The notes beneath the pieces were generated by a model. It did not search any database and had not been told where the DNA came from. It saw nothing but the letters and a program-made list of their open reading frames with translations. From positions 44,457 through 108,456 of the forward strand of contig JBBAAS010000001.1 of NCBI GenBank assembly GCA_041658125.1: a DNA stretch of 64,000 bases, given 5' to 3'. Both the position numbers and the translations under genes were made by a program. Source of the stretch: JBBAAS01 sp041658125 (GTDB lineage: Bacteria > Patescibacteriota > Microgenomatia > UBA12405). Positions 17,830 to 26,783 of this stretch are shown in pieces (the first letter of the stretch is position 1; each line of letters opens with the position of its first letter).

Positions 17830-18972
17830 TTAATCAAAAACGGGGTTAAGCGAGCAGCACCTAAAACAAGCAGGAATCAATCGATTTTTTTTGATGTATT
17901 TTTGAAATTTTTGGGTTTTTTGACTATGCCAAATGTGGTCTAGGGTATTTTTTTGAATGTTGCCAAGAATGTAGCCATGACACATTTCAACGTCACCGTT
18001 ACCACGAAGATAGATTTGGTTGAACGGTGAAGTGCACTTAGAGTGAATTGAAGGAAATTTGCCGGTATAAAAACTATCAATATCGGTGGTGTTTGGAAAA
18101 CTTACGCGCAAACGGGTGTGTGAAGCAGCTAGTTTTTGTTTGATAGTATCAAGTTTCTGAGAGATTAATTGTCTTTGGAAACCATCAAAATAAATTTTAT
18201 TTGAGCCGTTGTCTTCTCCCCAAACATCAGAGCCAAAGTTTTTGGTTTGACTCAACTTTTCCTGTTGTTTTTTTATAGAATTATAATAATAGAAGTGATG
18301 GCTAATGGACCATTGGTCAACCCCAAGACTTTGAGCGATATTAAAGATTTGATCAAAGTTTTCAAGATTAGCCTTAGAGATGACGGTGGCAAGACGGATA
18401 TTAGGGAGGATATTTTTTCCTCTTAATTTGACAATTTTTTCAATACCTTTAAGAATTTGAGTAAATGAGTTTTTGACTAAACCGCGCTCATATTGAGTTG
18501 GTTCGTCGGGACCATCGAGAGAAATAGCTAAAAAATCCAGACCAGAGTCTATTAATTCGGGAGCTATTTTTTCAAGCAGAAGACCATTGGTAACCAAACC
18601 TTTGGTCATTTTTTGGCGGGTAAGATGGTTGATGATTTTGATAATTTCCGGATGTAAAAGCGGTTCGCCGCCGGCCAGAGAAATAGATGGCGAATATGGG
18701 GCTATTTGATCGAAGAACGGAGCCAATTTTGAATACGGCATTTCAGTTAGATTTCTTAAGCGGGATTGTGCAACGTGGCACATGGGACAGTTAAAGTTAC
18801 ACTTTTCCGTGATAAAGCAGTTAATAAATCGAGGGTACGGTGTTGGTTTATAGCGATTGAAAGAATCCTGAAATTCATGCCAAGCAGTTTTGGGATATTT
18901 GTAGGCGAGGATAAATTTTTTGTGAAAATCGATATTAATCACGGTTGTAAGAGTTAATAATAACTTTGGCAT
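17830..18972 (-). CDS. Radical SAM/SPASM domain protein
   Basis: About 380 residues. The cluster ligands lie in ITEKCNFNCPMCHVAQ (Cys58, Cys62, Cys65 with this start), followed by SISLAGGEPLLHPEI, the GGE motif that contacts SAM. The C-terminus is a SPASM region with cysteines in SKCTSPFNQIYLRGNGDVEMC and PACFRCCSL, which bind auxiliary iron-sulfur clusters. SPASM enzymes usually act on peptides, but some act on sugars or lipids. Here the setting is a glycan cluster. I use ATG 18972. A TTG at 18999 and a GTG at 18942 are in frame, and the GTG would reduce the overlap with the upstream gene from 38 to 8 bases. Confidence 0.85.
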   Translation of the reverse strand: MPKLLLTLTTVINIDFHKKFILAYKYPKTAWHEFQDSFNRYKPTPYPRFINCFITEKCNFNCPMCHVAQSRLRNLTEMPYSKLAPFFDQIAPYSPSISLAGGEPLLHPEIIKIINHLTRQKMTKGLVTNGLLLEKIAPELIDSGLDFLAISLDGPDEPTQYERGLVKNSFTQILKGIEKIVKLRGKNILPNIRLATVISKANLENFDQIFNIAQSLGVDQWSISHHFYYYNSIKKQQEKLSQTKNFGSDVWGEDNGSNKIYFDGFQRQLISQKLDTIKQKLAASHTRLRVSFPNTTDIDSFYTGKFPSIHSKCTSPFNQIYLRGNGDVEMCHGYILGNIQKNTLDHIWHSQKTQKFQKYIKKNRLIPACFRCCSLNPVFD

Positions 18973-20098
18973 TTTTATCACTGAAGTGTTCGATAGCAAA
19001 GGCTTTAGTTGTTTTGGACATGGTTTTTATTTGATTTGGATGATTGATAAGCCATTTGATCGTTTTTTGAAGATTTTTGACCGTAGGATTAAGTGAGATG
19101 CCGATCTTGTCATTATACATTTCGGTGACAGAACCTTTGTTGCCAGTAATTACCGGTCGACCGCAACTTAAACCTTCGATAATTTGGTTGGGGAAGGCTT
19201 CTTCGACCAGATTGGGAAGAATGACAAAATCGGAGGCGGCGAGGTAATTAATGATTTGAGGATGGTTTAGCCGACCAAGAATTTTAAAATTAGAAACAGA
19301 AAGCGATTGGGTGATTAATGTTTTGGCGTCGGGTCCGTCTCCAGCCAGAAGAAAGAGAACGTTTTGGGGGAGTTTTTGGGCTACCTTTAACAGATTAAAA
19401 ATGCCTTTGGTTTTAACAAAGCGACCAAAATAAAAAAAAACCAGTGATTTTTGAGGAATATTTAAAAGACGACGAGCAGTGGTTTTATTTTTGGGAACGA
19501 ACTCTTTTTGATTAATCCAATAACGAAAAACTTTGATTTTTGAAGCCGGTAAGCCGATTGAGATAAGTTCTTTTTTGGATTGATGACTGACTGCCAGGAT
19601 GGTGTCAAAACCGGAAAATGTCCATTTAAAAATTTTGGTGTAAATTGAATTTGGATTAAGCCGATGATAGATAAAGTGAGTACTGACCACGGAAGTTTTT
19701 TGGGGGAGAAAAAGTTTAATAATTCGGGTAATAAAGGCGGCGGCAAAGCCATGAGCGTGAATGACATCAAACTTATTTTGTTGTTTTAAGCAGTAGGAGA
19801 GACTGTTGAAAAAAAGTCCGGGGACTATGTATAAAAATTGAAATAATGGATAGGGAGTGGTTTTATCAAAAAGCCCAAGACCATACCACCAGTAGCGGTG
19901 GATGGTGAGATTGGGATGGTTTTCGTGTTTAAGATAATTAACGACAATTGATAGAGGTTTGTAGGTTAAAACAGTGGTCGGAAAATTATGAGATGACAAA
20001 AAATCGGTAAGTTTATTAAGGTGGGTTTCAACTCCGCCGATATTAGGAAAAAAGAAAGGGGTGATAATAAGGATGCGGGGCTTATTTGGTTTTAACAC
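18935..20098 (-). CDS. GT4 glycosyltransferase
   Basis: A 387-residue GT-B enzyme, PRILIITPFFFPNIGGVETHLNKL at the N-terminus (the first 20 residues are typical of GT4), VIHAHGFAAAFITRI, FFYFGRFVKTKGIFNLLKVA, and donor motif EEAFPNQIIEGLSCGRPVI. It transfers a nucleotide sugar to a growing lipid-linked glycan, substrate unknown. The start is a GTG at 20098, overlapping the methyltransferase gene by 17 bases. No ATG fits the family's N-terminus better. Confidence 0.87.
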   Translation of the reverse strand: MLKPNKPRILIITPFFFPNIGGVETHLNKLTDFLSSHNFPTTVLTYKPLSIVVNYLKHENHPNLTIHRYWWYGLGLFDKTTPYPLFQFLYIVPGLFFNSLSYCLKQQNKFDVIHAHGFAAAFITRIIKLFLPQKTSVVSTHFIYHRLNPNSIYTKIFKWTFSGFDTILAVSHQSKKELISIGLPASKIKVFRYWINQKEFVPKNKTTARRLLNIPQKSLVFFYFGRFVKTKGIFNLLKVAQKLPQNVLFLLAGDGPDAKTLITQSLSVSNFKILGRLNHPQIINYLAASDFVILPNLVEEAFPNQIIEGLSCGRPVITGNKGSVTEMYNDKIGISLNPTVKNLQKTIKWLINHPNQIKTMSKTTKAFAIEHFSDKNAKVIINSYNRD

Positions 20099-20714
20099 GA
20101 AAACTTTTTAAGATATAAATAAATTGAAAAGCTAAAAGATTTTGAAAAATGGGAAATCGGTGTCCAAGACCAGTAGGAATAGTTTTAATAACGGAGAAGC
20201 CGGTCGATTGAAAAAGTTTAATGCCTGTTTTTAGGGTAAAAAAACGTAAATGATCCGGACTAAGAATACCAAATTGATAATCAAAAGAACCAAAAAGAAG
20301 CTTTAGCCGAATTTCTAAACGGGCGATATTGGGCAAGGAAACTATTACCATGCCGTTTGGTTTAAGATATTTGTGAATATCAAGTAAGACCTTGTCGGGG
20401 GCTGGTAGGTGTTCAAGAATGTCGGATAAAACAATATAATCATATCGATGATGGGGAATATTAAGATGAGGATGATAAAGATCCCGAATATATGTATGAC
20501 GGTAGTGTTTTTGGGCAATTTTTATTAATTTTGGATTGATATCAATACCATCGACGATAACTTTTTTTCTTAGGAGTTGTTTGCCTAAAAGTCCAGTATT
20601 GCAACCAACATCGAGAACTTCTGAATTATTAGAAATTAAGTTGTAGATAAGACTATGGGGGCTATGAGGCGATGTATTGAAAGGAATAGGGCCGTCTTTT
20701 TGAAAAATTTTCAT
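20082..20714 (-). CDS. SAM-dependent methyltransferase
   Basis: About 210 residues with motif I SEVLDVGCNTGLLGKQL, IDINPKLIKIAQKHY, YDYIVLSDILEHLPAPDKVL and LKPNGMVIVSLPNIARLE. The SLPN-x-A ending is common in methyltransferases of glycan clusters. I take ATG 20714, which begins 1 base after the GT2 stop. An upstream in-frame start at 20765 would add 17 residues not expected in the family. Its partner glycan is unknown. Confidence 0.84.
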   Translation of the reverse strand: MKIFQKDGPIPFNTSPHSPHSLIYNLISNNSEVLDVGCNTGLLGKQLLRKKVIVDGIDINPKLIKIAQKHYRHTYIRDLYHPHLNIPHHRYDYIVLSDILEHLPAPDKVLLDIHKYLKPNGMVIVSLPNIARLEIRLKLLFGSFDYQFGILSPDHLRFFTLKTGIKLFQSTGFSVIKTIPTGLGHRFPIFQNLLAFQFIYILKSFRVKTK

Positions 20715-20715
20715 A

Positions 20716-21726
20716 TTATTGTTGCCAGTGCGATCGGTCAATGATGTTTTTTTGGCCGATAACATTTTTTAATGTAGCGGAAAAATAGACAAAAAAACTA
20801 ATTAAACAGGCAAGCGGATGAAAAAACCAGGCAAAATCGGGTTTTTTTAGATAACCACGGAATGAGTCAAAAATGGGAGGAATAAGAGTGATGGTGTAAA
20901 GACTAAATTTAACGGTGGCAGAGCGATTGTTTTTTTGCCAATTGAATTGTCTAATGTTTTGAAATTGATAAAAGTCGACTATACGGCGTTTTTGTTTACG
21001 AATAAACTTTTTGATCGATGATTCGCAAAAGGTATGAATAATACCGACTTTAACTTTGGCAAAATAGAGAGGTTGATGAGTTTGATGAATGACAGAAGTA
21101 ATAATATCGATATCAAAAAAATAATCACCCTTAAAATAATTTTTAAGAAAATCGTGGCGAAAAATGGCACCATTAGCACCAATTGTAGGAAGCAGTTCGT
21201 TTGGATTAAGTTTGATTTTAAGATAATTAGGAAAGTCTTGAGTTTCAATTTTTAAACCGGTCCACTTGCCGGACAGATAACTATATCGATCGTAAATACC
21301 GGAGATGTAAGCGTAAGGATCATTGGCACCGATCAGAGCAGAATATCTTTCAGTAAAGCCAGCATCGCGACGATAAGTAAAACTGATCGGTTCACTACCA
21401 ATAATTTGAGGGTCTTTTTGAAGAGGCAAAAGCATTTTTTTAAGCCAATTTTTTGAAGGTAAAAGATTATCAGAGTCAAGGAAAACGAGATATTTGCCTT
21501 TGGCATGGCGAATGCCAACGGCCTTGCCGGCTTCTCCGGTTTTTAGCGGGTTTTTAAAAATTTTGGCCTTGAAGTTTTTAGCGACAATTAGAGTGTTGTC
21601 GGTAGAACCACCGTCGGCAATAATAATTTCGTAATCTTTAATGGTTTGAAGAGAAATTGATTGAAGACAATCTTTTAGGACTTTTCCGGCATTGAGGGTG
21701 GGAGTGATGAAACTAACTAAAATCAT
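20716..21726 (-). CDS. GT2 glycosyltransferase
   Basis: A 336-residue GT-A enzyme: VSFITPTLNAGKVLKDCLQS, IIIADGGSTDNT, KYLVFLDSDNLLPSKNWL (DxD) and an acceptor region GANGAIFRHDFLKNYFKGDYF in which the usual GG is replaced by GANGA. The C-terminal third contains one or two hydrophobic segments. Overlaps the radical SAM gene upstream by 14 bases. Confidence 0.85.
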   Translation of the reverse strand: MILVSFITPTLNAGKVLKDCLQSISLQTIKDYEIIIADGGSTDNTLIVAKNFKAKIFKNPLKTGEAGKAVGIRHAKGKYLVFLDSDNLLPSKNWLKKMLLPLQKDPQIIGSEPISFTYRRDAGFTERYSALIGANDPYAYISGIYDRYSYLSGKWTGLKIETQDFPNYLKIKLNPNELLPTIGANGAIFRHDFLKNYFKGDYFFDIDIITSVIHQTHQPLYFAKVKVGIIHTFCESSIKKFIRKQKRRIVDFYQFQNIRQFNWQKNNRSATVKFSLYTITLIPPIFDSFRGYLKKPDFAWFFHPLACLISFFVYFSATLKNVIGQKNIIDRSHWQQ

Positions 21727-23182
21727 TTAATTTTTTAAAAAATTTAATAGTGTACCGGAAAAGATGCTGAACGTCCTCAAAAGATCGGATGTGAATTATT
21801 TGGTTAAAAAGAAACTTGGGAGTAATGATGCCGTTAAAAAGTTGCTGAATGAGTTTTTTTTGATTGGTGGAAGAAAGCCGGGATTTTATAACCGGTTGGC
21901 TCATGTCATATTTGTCCCAGTCAGTTGTTTTTAACAGTTTGTTCCGGCGACAATAGTTAAAAAGCGGAGTGCCCGGGTAAGGAATAACGATGGTGGCTTG
22001 AATACTGTCAGCAAGACCACGGCGGAAAAAGTTTTTAACAACTTCAAAAGTTTGATAGGTATCATTTTGAGTTTCCCAGGGATAGCCAATCATGGCGGTT
22101 AAGTGGGGGAAAAGGTTAGCTTTTTTAGCCATAGTTAGGTCCTGAAGAGCGTTGCCAACCCGATTATTTTTATTGATTTTGTCGAGAGTTTTTTGGTTGG
22201 CGGATTCAAAACCATATAGAAGCATTCGAAAGCCGGCTTGAGCCATTAGCTGGTATTGTGATTGATTAAGAACGCCGAAACGCATATTGCAACTGATGGT
22301 AACTTTTTGGTGGAGTTTTTTTTGAATAATCAGGTGGCAAAAGTTTTCAAGCCACTCCCCTACCGGAAAAGTGCCGGAGTCATCAAAAATTTCTTTGACC
22401 TTAAAGTTGTTGACTAAATTTTCGATTTCGGCAACGGCGCGGTTAGGAGAGAAGCAACGGTATTGTTTGCCCGGATAAAGGGTGGTCCAGGAGCAAAAAG
22501 TACATTGACCCCACCAACAGTCGCGGGAGAACATGGTATAAGCTCCGGGAGTATATTTAAAATTGCTGTTACGGACAGAATATAAATGCCATTTGGTTAA
22601 CTGGCGATCGATTAGGGGAAGTGGGTCCAGAGAATGATGTTTTAAGGAAAAACGACCAGAATTGGTAATGATATTGTTTTTTTTGAAATAAAAACCTGGT
22701 TCTAGTTTTTTGCCATGGGTTAGATGGCGGCAGAGGTTCAGAAGCATAAAGTCGTAGTCGCCGCCGGTTATAACGAAATCCACAGGACATTTTTTTAATG
22801 ACTCTGTGGGGAGAGCGGTAACATGATCACCCATAAGAACGATCACAGCTTGGGGTAAAAGTTTTTTAATTTCGGTAATAAGATGCCAATGTTTTTTGAT
22901 GACCGGGGTTTTGGTTTCAATGGCAATGAGTGATGGGTTGTTTTCTAACAAGCGTGATAACCATGCCGAATAATTTAATTTTTCGGCGATAGCGTCATCC
23001 CAAAAAACGGTGTAACCATTTTGAGATAACAAAGTAGCGGCAGAAGCAGGAATAACAGGGTAAATAATGTTGTCGGTATGAGTCCATTGAAACTGACGAT
23101 TTTGAGATAGAAACGGAGACCCTTTAGCCGAGGATAAGGGTGGATAGGAAATAGAGACACTGAAGTTTTTAGCCGCCGACAT
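21713..23182 (-). CDS. Radical SAM enzyme with B12-binding-type domain (3), variant cluster motif
   Basis: A 489-residue protein. Residues about 35-160 form a B12-type domain (PASAATLLSQNGYTVFWDD, AVIVLMGDHVTALP, VDFVITGGDYDFMLLNL). The radical SAM ligands are Cys222, Cys227 and Cys230 in RDCWWGQCTFCSW, a C-x4-C-x2-C spacing instead of C-x3-C-x2-C. The CWW-x2-C form is known in a branch of B12-binding radical SAM proteins. Later motifs include IFDDSGTFPVGEWL, GFRMLLYGFESANQK and IVIPYPGTPLF. It probably modifies an unactivated carbon of a lipid or sugar, substrate unknown. Flanked on both sides by overlapping GT2 genes. Confidence 0.87.
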   Translation of the reverse strand: MSAAKNFSVSISYPPLSSAKGSPFLSQNRQFQWTHTDNIIYPVIPASAATLLSQNGYTVFWDDAIAEKLNYSAWLSRLLENNPSLIAIETKTPVIKKHWHLITEIKKLLPQAVIVLMGDHVTALPTESLKKCPVDFVITGGDYDFMLLNLCRHLTHGKKLEPGFYFKKNNIITNSGRFSLKHHSLDPLPLIDRQLTKWHLYSVRNSNFKYTPGAYTMFSRDCWWGQCTFCSWTTLYPGKQYRCFSPNRAVAEIENLVNNFKVKEIFDDSGTFPVGEWLENFCHLIIQKKLHQKVTISCNMRFGVLNQSQYQLMAQAGFRMLLYGFESANQKTLDKINKNNRVGNALQDLTMAKKANLFPHLTAMIGYPWETQNDTYQTFEVVKNFFRRGLADSIQATIVIPYPGTPLFNYCRRNKLLKTTDWDKYDMSQPVIKSRLSSTNQKKLIQQLFNGIITPKFLFNQIIHIRSFEDVQHLFRYTIKFFKKLNDFS

Positions 23183-24155
23183 AGTTACCTGTCATTTTAT
23201 CAGTTTGGTGGGGTTTAAAGATGAGGTTGGGTTTAAAGAAGCCAATTGGAAACAAAAGACCATAATAAAGATGAGTTAAAGGGATTGTAATAATTGCCAA
23301 AAAAGAGGGAAATAATTGATTTTGTGTTATTAAAAATTTTATAAAAGTTAATATAAGTAAAATTAAATACAGAAATATGGGTAATAAAATGAGTAAGTTG
23401 TGATAACCAAGAAGCGTGGCAAAAGTTAAAAAAACAGAATAAAAGAAAAACACACTGGGAATAAGATAACCAAAACGAAAGCTGGTTTGAGGGAAAATTT
23501 TGGCGAATTGACCACGGTGAAGGGCATAGCGACTGATTTGTTGGAGGTGAGGTAAAATAACTGCCCGGCGATGGTGGTAAACGACAACAGAAGGGTGGTA
23601 AAGTATTTTTTTCTTTAACTTTTGGGTAAGATCAAGACAAAGGATGGTGTCTTCTCCGGGCCAATAATTAGTTTTGAAGCCTTTTATCTTAAAAAAATCA
23701 TTTTTTTTGACAATGAGATTGACGGACGGATAGTCGTCAACGAAACGAGCTGCCCCGATACTGTTGCGGTAAGCTCCGGCTCCCCCACTACCTAGCCAAG
23801 AAGACCAGACCAGACCGGAAGCTTTTTGATATGGAGTATCGGTTGGGGGGATTAAGCAAGGACCGCAAACGGCGGCAATATTGGAATCTAATAGAAGTAA
23901 TTCGGCGTTTTTTAACCAATTTGCATCGGGATAAGAGTCATCGTCTAAAAATGCAAGATATTTTCCTTTGGCTAGCTTGACTCCGAGATTTCTTTTGACA
24001 GCCGGATTGGGAGTTTTGGAGATTTTATCGGTGATTACCAGGACCTCAAACTTATTTTCGGTTTGACTTTCAAGATGTCGGAGAGTTTCCGTTAAATAGA
24101 CAGTCGGCTGACGAACAGGAATAATGATGGAAAAAAGAATTTTTTTAGCCGACAT
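23169..24155 (-). CDS. GT2 glycosyltransferase with C-terminal membrane segments
   Basis: A 328-residue protein. The GT-A core shows LFSIIIPVRQPTVYLTETL, AVKRNLGVKLAKGKYLAFLD with the DDDS metal site, and a late acceptor-side GEDTILCLDL motif. Residues about 225-300 contain two or three hydrophobic segments (FGYLIPSVFFFYSVFLTFAT, LLILLPIFLYLILLIL), placing the enzyme at the membrane, as in mycofactocin- and polyprenol-dependent GT2 enzymes. Overlaps its neighbours by 11 and 14 bases. Confidence 0.85.
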   Translation of the reverse strand: MSAKKILFSIIIPVRQPTVYLTETLRHLESQTENKFEVLVITDKISKTPNPAVKRNLGVKLAKGKYLAFLDDDSYPDANWLKNAELLLLDSNIAAVCGPCLIPPTDTPYQKASGLVWSSWLGSGGAGAYRNSIGAARFVDDYPSVNLIVKKNDFFKIKGFKTNYWPGEDTILCLDLTQKLKKKILYHPSVVVYHHRRAVILPHLQQISRYALHRGQFAKIFPQTSFRFGYLIPSVFFFYSVFLTFATLLGYHNLLILLPIFLYLILLILTFIKFLITQNQLFPSFLAIITIPLTHLYYGLLFPIGFFKPNLIFKPHQTDKMTGNYVGG

Positions 24156-24948
24156 TGACCCTCATATCCAGATCTTTATCGTAGACCCATTTACGTTTGT
24201 TTTTGTCGTCGTAATATTTTTTAATACGAAGACGATAGAAGACGGATAGAGCATCAACTAATGCCCTATAAATGACTTTGAAACCGACAGCATGAGTAAA
24301 ACCGGTGTGGTCGTAGTTGAGTTTTATGGGGGCCTCGTAAATTCTTTTAAAACCAAGATAGTTAGAGACTGATAAGATTTCAAGGTCAAAAGCATAATTT
24401 TTGACCAAAAGACGGGGAAGAACTTTTATCAGAACCTGGCGCTTAAATATTTTTAAGCCGGCTTGAGTGTCACGGACATTGATTCCAAGAAGATATTTGG
24501 CGACAATTTGAGCACAAAAACTGATAATTTGACGGTGAAAAGGATAATTAACGATAGAGGCCGGATGACGTTTACTGGCGACAATAATATCGGCGTTGTA
24601 CCACTCCATGTGCTCCAAAACCATAGAAATGGCATTGGGGTCTATTTCCATGCCGGAGTCAATAAAAGCAACGTAGTCGCCTTTGGTGTGGGCCATGCCA
24701 TAACGAACGGCGTAACCCTTCCCGTGGTTGAGATGATAGCCAATAATTTTTGTTTTAGGAATTTTGGCTTTCTTTAAAAATTGGTATGATTTGTCGACAC
24801 TGATGCCATCGATAACGCAAATTATTTCGTAACCGTAACGGATTTGTTGAAGAGTATTTTGAATGTTTTTAATATCGGCAACGATTGTTTGTTCCTGTTT
24901 ATAAACAGGAACAATGACGGAAAGAAAATGGGGTTCAGAGCTAGACAT
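24145..24948 (-). CDS. GT2 glycosyltransferase, dolichyl/polyprenyl-phosphate sugar synthase type (ALG5/DPM-like)
   Basis: A 267-residue soluble GT-A enzyme: LSVIVPVYKQEQTIVADI, GYEIICVIDGISVDKS, GYHLNHGKGYAVRYGMA, DYVAFIDSGMEIDP, and DTQAGLKIFKRQVL with NYAFDLEILSVS. The G-KG-AVR and QAG-K-F motifs mark enzymes that load a sugar onto polyprenyl phosphate. The product would serve the GT-C enzymes of this island, which use such lipid-linked donors. Overlaps the GT4 gene by 8 bases and the GT2 gene by 11. Confidence 0.85.
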   Translation of the reverse strand: MSSSEPHFLSVIVPVYKQEQTIVADIKNIQNTLQQIRYGYEIICVIDGISVDKSYQFLKKAKIPKTKIIGYHLNHGKGYAVRYGMAHTKGDYVAFIDSGMEIDPNAISMVLEHMEWYNADIIVASKRHPASIVNYPFHRQIISFCAQIVAKYLLGINVRDTQAGLKIFKRQVLIKVLPRLLVKNYAFDLEILSVSNYLGFKRIYEAPIKLNYDHTGFTHAVGFKVIYRALVDALSVFYRLRIKKYYDDKNKRKWVYDKDLDMRVNVG

Positions 24949-26026
24949 TGAAAAGAGCTAATTTGTAAACAGCAAGAGTTTGAAGTGCAGTTTTTTGCCA
25001 ATCAAAAAATTTGGCTCTTTTTAGTCCTAAAGAACGATATTTTTCCAAAAGATTTTTGTCAGACCAAAGCTTTTTTAAAGATAATTTAAGATCAGCAATA
25101 GAATGTGGGTCAAACATCACACCGTTTTGGTCCATAATTTCGTCAAGACAACTTTCTTGGCCGTAAACTACCGGACAGCCGGTTTTCATAGCTTCGACCA
25201 GAGGTAGACCAAAACCTTCGGCAAAGGACGGTTGACAATAAATAGTGGCTAAGTTATAAATGCCGACAAGTTCTTGAGTAGAAACAAAACCGGTGAGAAT
25301 AATAGAATCTGGACGTAAAGAGGCTTGTTTTTGTAACCAAATTAAATCGTGATTCCACGGGTGAGAAATAATCTCTTTTTGATTAGCGGCAGAACCAGCT
25401 ATAGCCAATGGAAATTTTAAGTCAAGGCAGGCGCTTACTAGAGTGGGTAAATTTTTATTCCAGTTAACATCACCCACATATAAGATAAATTTGTCGGGAA
25501 GATGGTAACGATTTTTGAGACTAAGTAGATCTTTTTGATTATTAAGTGGTTTGAAATCGGCGTTGGATGATAAATAGGTTACATAAATTTTGTCCGTTGG
25601 ATAACCAGTAAGATTGTTGATAATAAATTTTGAACAATGACTATCGGTAATAAGATATTTGGCTTTATTCAGCCGGTATTTTTGAATCAGCCACTTGATT
25701 TCACCTTTTATGCCAACCGGATAGTGGGATTTAAATTGTCGGGGAATGAGATCGTGGACGGTGACTATAAAAGGAGTTTTTGAACGATAAGGTAAGGTTA
25801 AAAAAAATGGATCGAAATAGGGGTAGTGGATTAATTGATAATTGTTTGGATTAAAATGATTGGTGATTAGGTCAATTTGCCAATTTAAATATTCGGGATT
25901 AGTTTTGGTCTCGTGTTGAAGAGCGTCGACCAAGTGCCTGGTGTAGTAACCGACACCACGAGTGGAATTTTGATCAGACAGGGGCGAAACATCAATGGCG
26001 ATTTTAACTTTTTTGAATAGAACCAT
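24941..26026 (-). CDS. GT4 glycosyltransferase
   Basis: A 361-residue GT-B enzyme: VKIAIDVSPLSDQNSTRGVG then YYTRHL, typical of the mannosyltransferase-like branch of GT4. PFIVTVHDLIP, FILYVGDVNWNKNLPTLVSA and PSFAEGFGLPLVEAMKTGCP (the EX7E donor site, with EGFGLPLVEA) follow. It overlaps the upstream GT2 gene by 23 bases. The likely role is extension of a lipid-linked glycan on the cytoplasmic face. Confidence 0.9.
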   Translation of the reverse strand: MVLFKKVKIAIDVSPLSDQNSTRGVGYYTRHLVDALQHETKTNPEYLNWQIDLITNHFNPNNYQLIHYPYFDPFFLTLPYRSKTPFIVTVHDLIPRQFKSHYPVGIKGEIKWLIQKYRLNKAKYLITDSHCSKFIINNLTGYPTDKIYVTYLSSNADFKPLNNQKDLLSLKNRYHLPDKFILYVGDVNWNKNLPTLVSACLDLKFPLAIAGSAANQKEIISHPWNHDLIWLQKQASLRPDSIILTGFVSTQELVGIYNLATIYCQPSFAEGFGLPLVEAMKTGCPVVYGQESCLDEIMDQNGVMFDPHSIADLKLSLKKLWSDKNLLEKYRSLGLKRAKFFDWQKTALQTLAVYKLALFNV

Positions 26027-26783
26027 AATATTTTATGTAGGCAGAACGATGACTAATGGCTGAATAATAGGCAAAAACAAATCCAGAAAAACCATCGACA
26101 AAACCGAGATGTCGAAGATATATACTAAAAAAAGTAGAGAATGGTAGCCATAAGAAGAATTTAAAAAAACTAACAAAGTTAATTGGGGTGTGTTTTTCCT
26201 GCAGATCATCGGCCATAAGTGAGGTGTAGCGGTTGTTGCGAGTAAGGTAACGTTCAAAGTTTAAATCGGCATAATGGAGAAGATGGCCTGAAAGTTGGCC
26301 GATTTTGCCATCGACAACGGCTTGTTCGTGAACAGACTGACAGGGGAGATAAGCTTGGCCATTTTTATAAAAACGGATGGTTGGGTCGGGATATTGGCCT
26401 CCTTTGGTTAAAAATCGATTGAGAAAAAAGTTTTTACGACGAATCCAAAAACCATTTTCTGAAACGGACTCCGGTTTTGTTTGAAGTATGGTTAAAATTT
26501 CTTTTTGAAGATCGTTGTCGACAACCTCATCGGCATCAAGCTGAAGAATCCAATCACTTTGGCAATTTTTAATGGCCAGCTCCTTGTTGTGATGAAACAT
26601 CGGCTGATTGGGAGCAGAGATAATTTTAGTTTTTTTATATTTTTTGGCAAGATTAACTGTTTGGTCTTGGGATTGACCGTCAACGATGACAATTTCATCG
26701 ACCCAGTCGACAACAGCATCGAGACTTTTTTTGATATTAGCTTCTTCGTTATAAGTGGCTATGGCTATTGAGATAGTGGTCAT
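26004..26783 (-). CDS. GT2 glycosyltransferase, WaaE/KdtX-like
   Basis: A 259-residue enzyme: ISIAIATYNEEANIKKSLDA, EIVIVDGQSQDQTV, WILQLDADEVVDNDLQKEI and a later VHEQAVVDGKIGQLSGHLLH with YADLNFERYLTRNNRYT. The Q-LDADE and 'HE...L-H' motifs identify the WaaE/KdtX beta-glucosyltransferase-like branch of GT2. A hydrophobic C-terminal region (FFKFFLWLPFSTFFSIYL) suggests membrane attachment. Two more enzymes of this branch are at 39182 and 40900. Overlaps the GT-C gene by 4 bases. Confidence 0.87.
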   Translation of the reverse strand: MTTISIAIATYNEEANIKKSLDAVVDWVDEIVIVDGQSQDQTVNLAKKYKKTKIISAPNQPMFHHNKELAIKNCQSDWILQLDADEVVDNDLQKEILTILQTKPESVSENGFWIRRKNFFLNRFLTKGGQYPDPTIRFYKNGQAYLPCQSVHEQAVVDGKIGQLSGHLLHYADLNFERYLTRNNRYTSLMADDLQEKHTPINFVSFFKFFLWLPFSTFFSIYLRHLGFVDGFSGFVFAYYSAISHRSAYIKYYGSIQKS

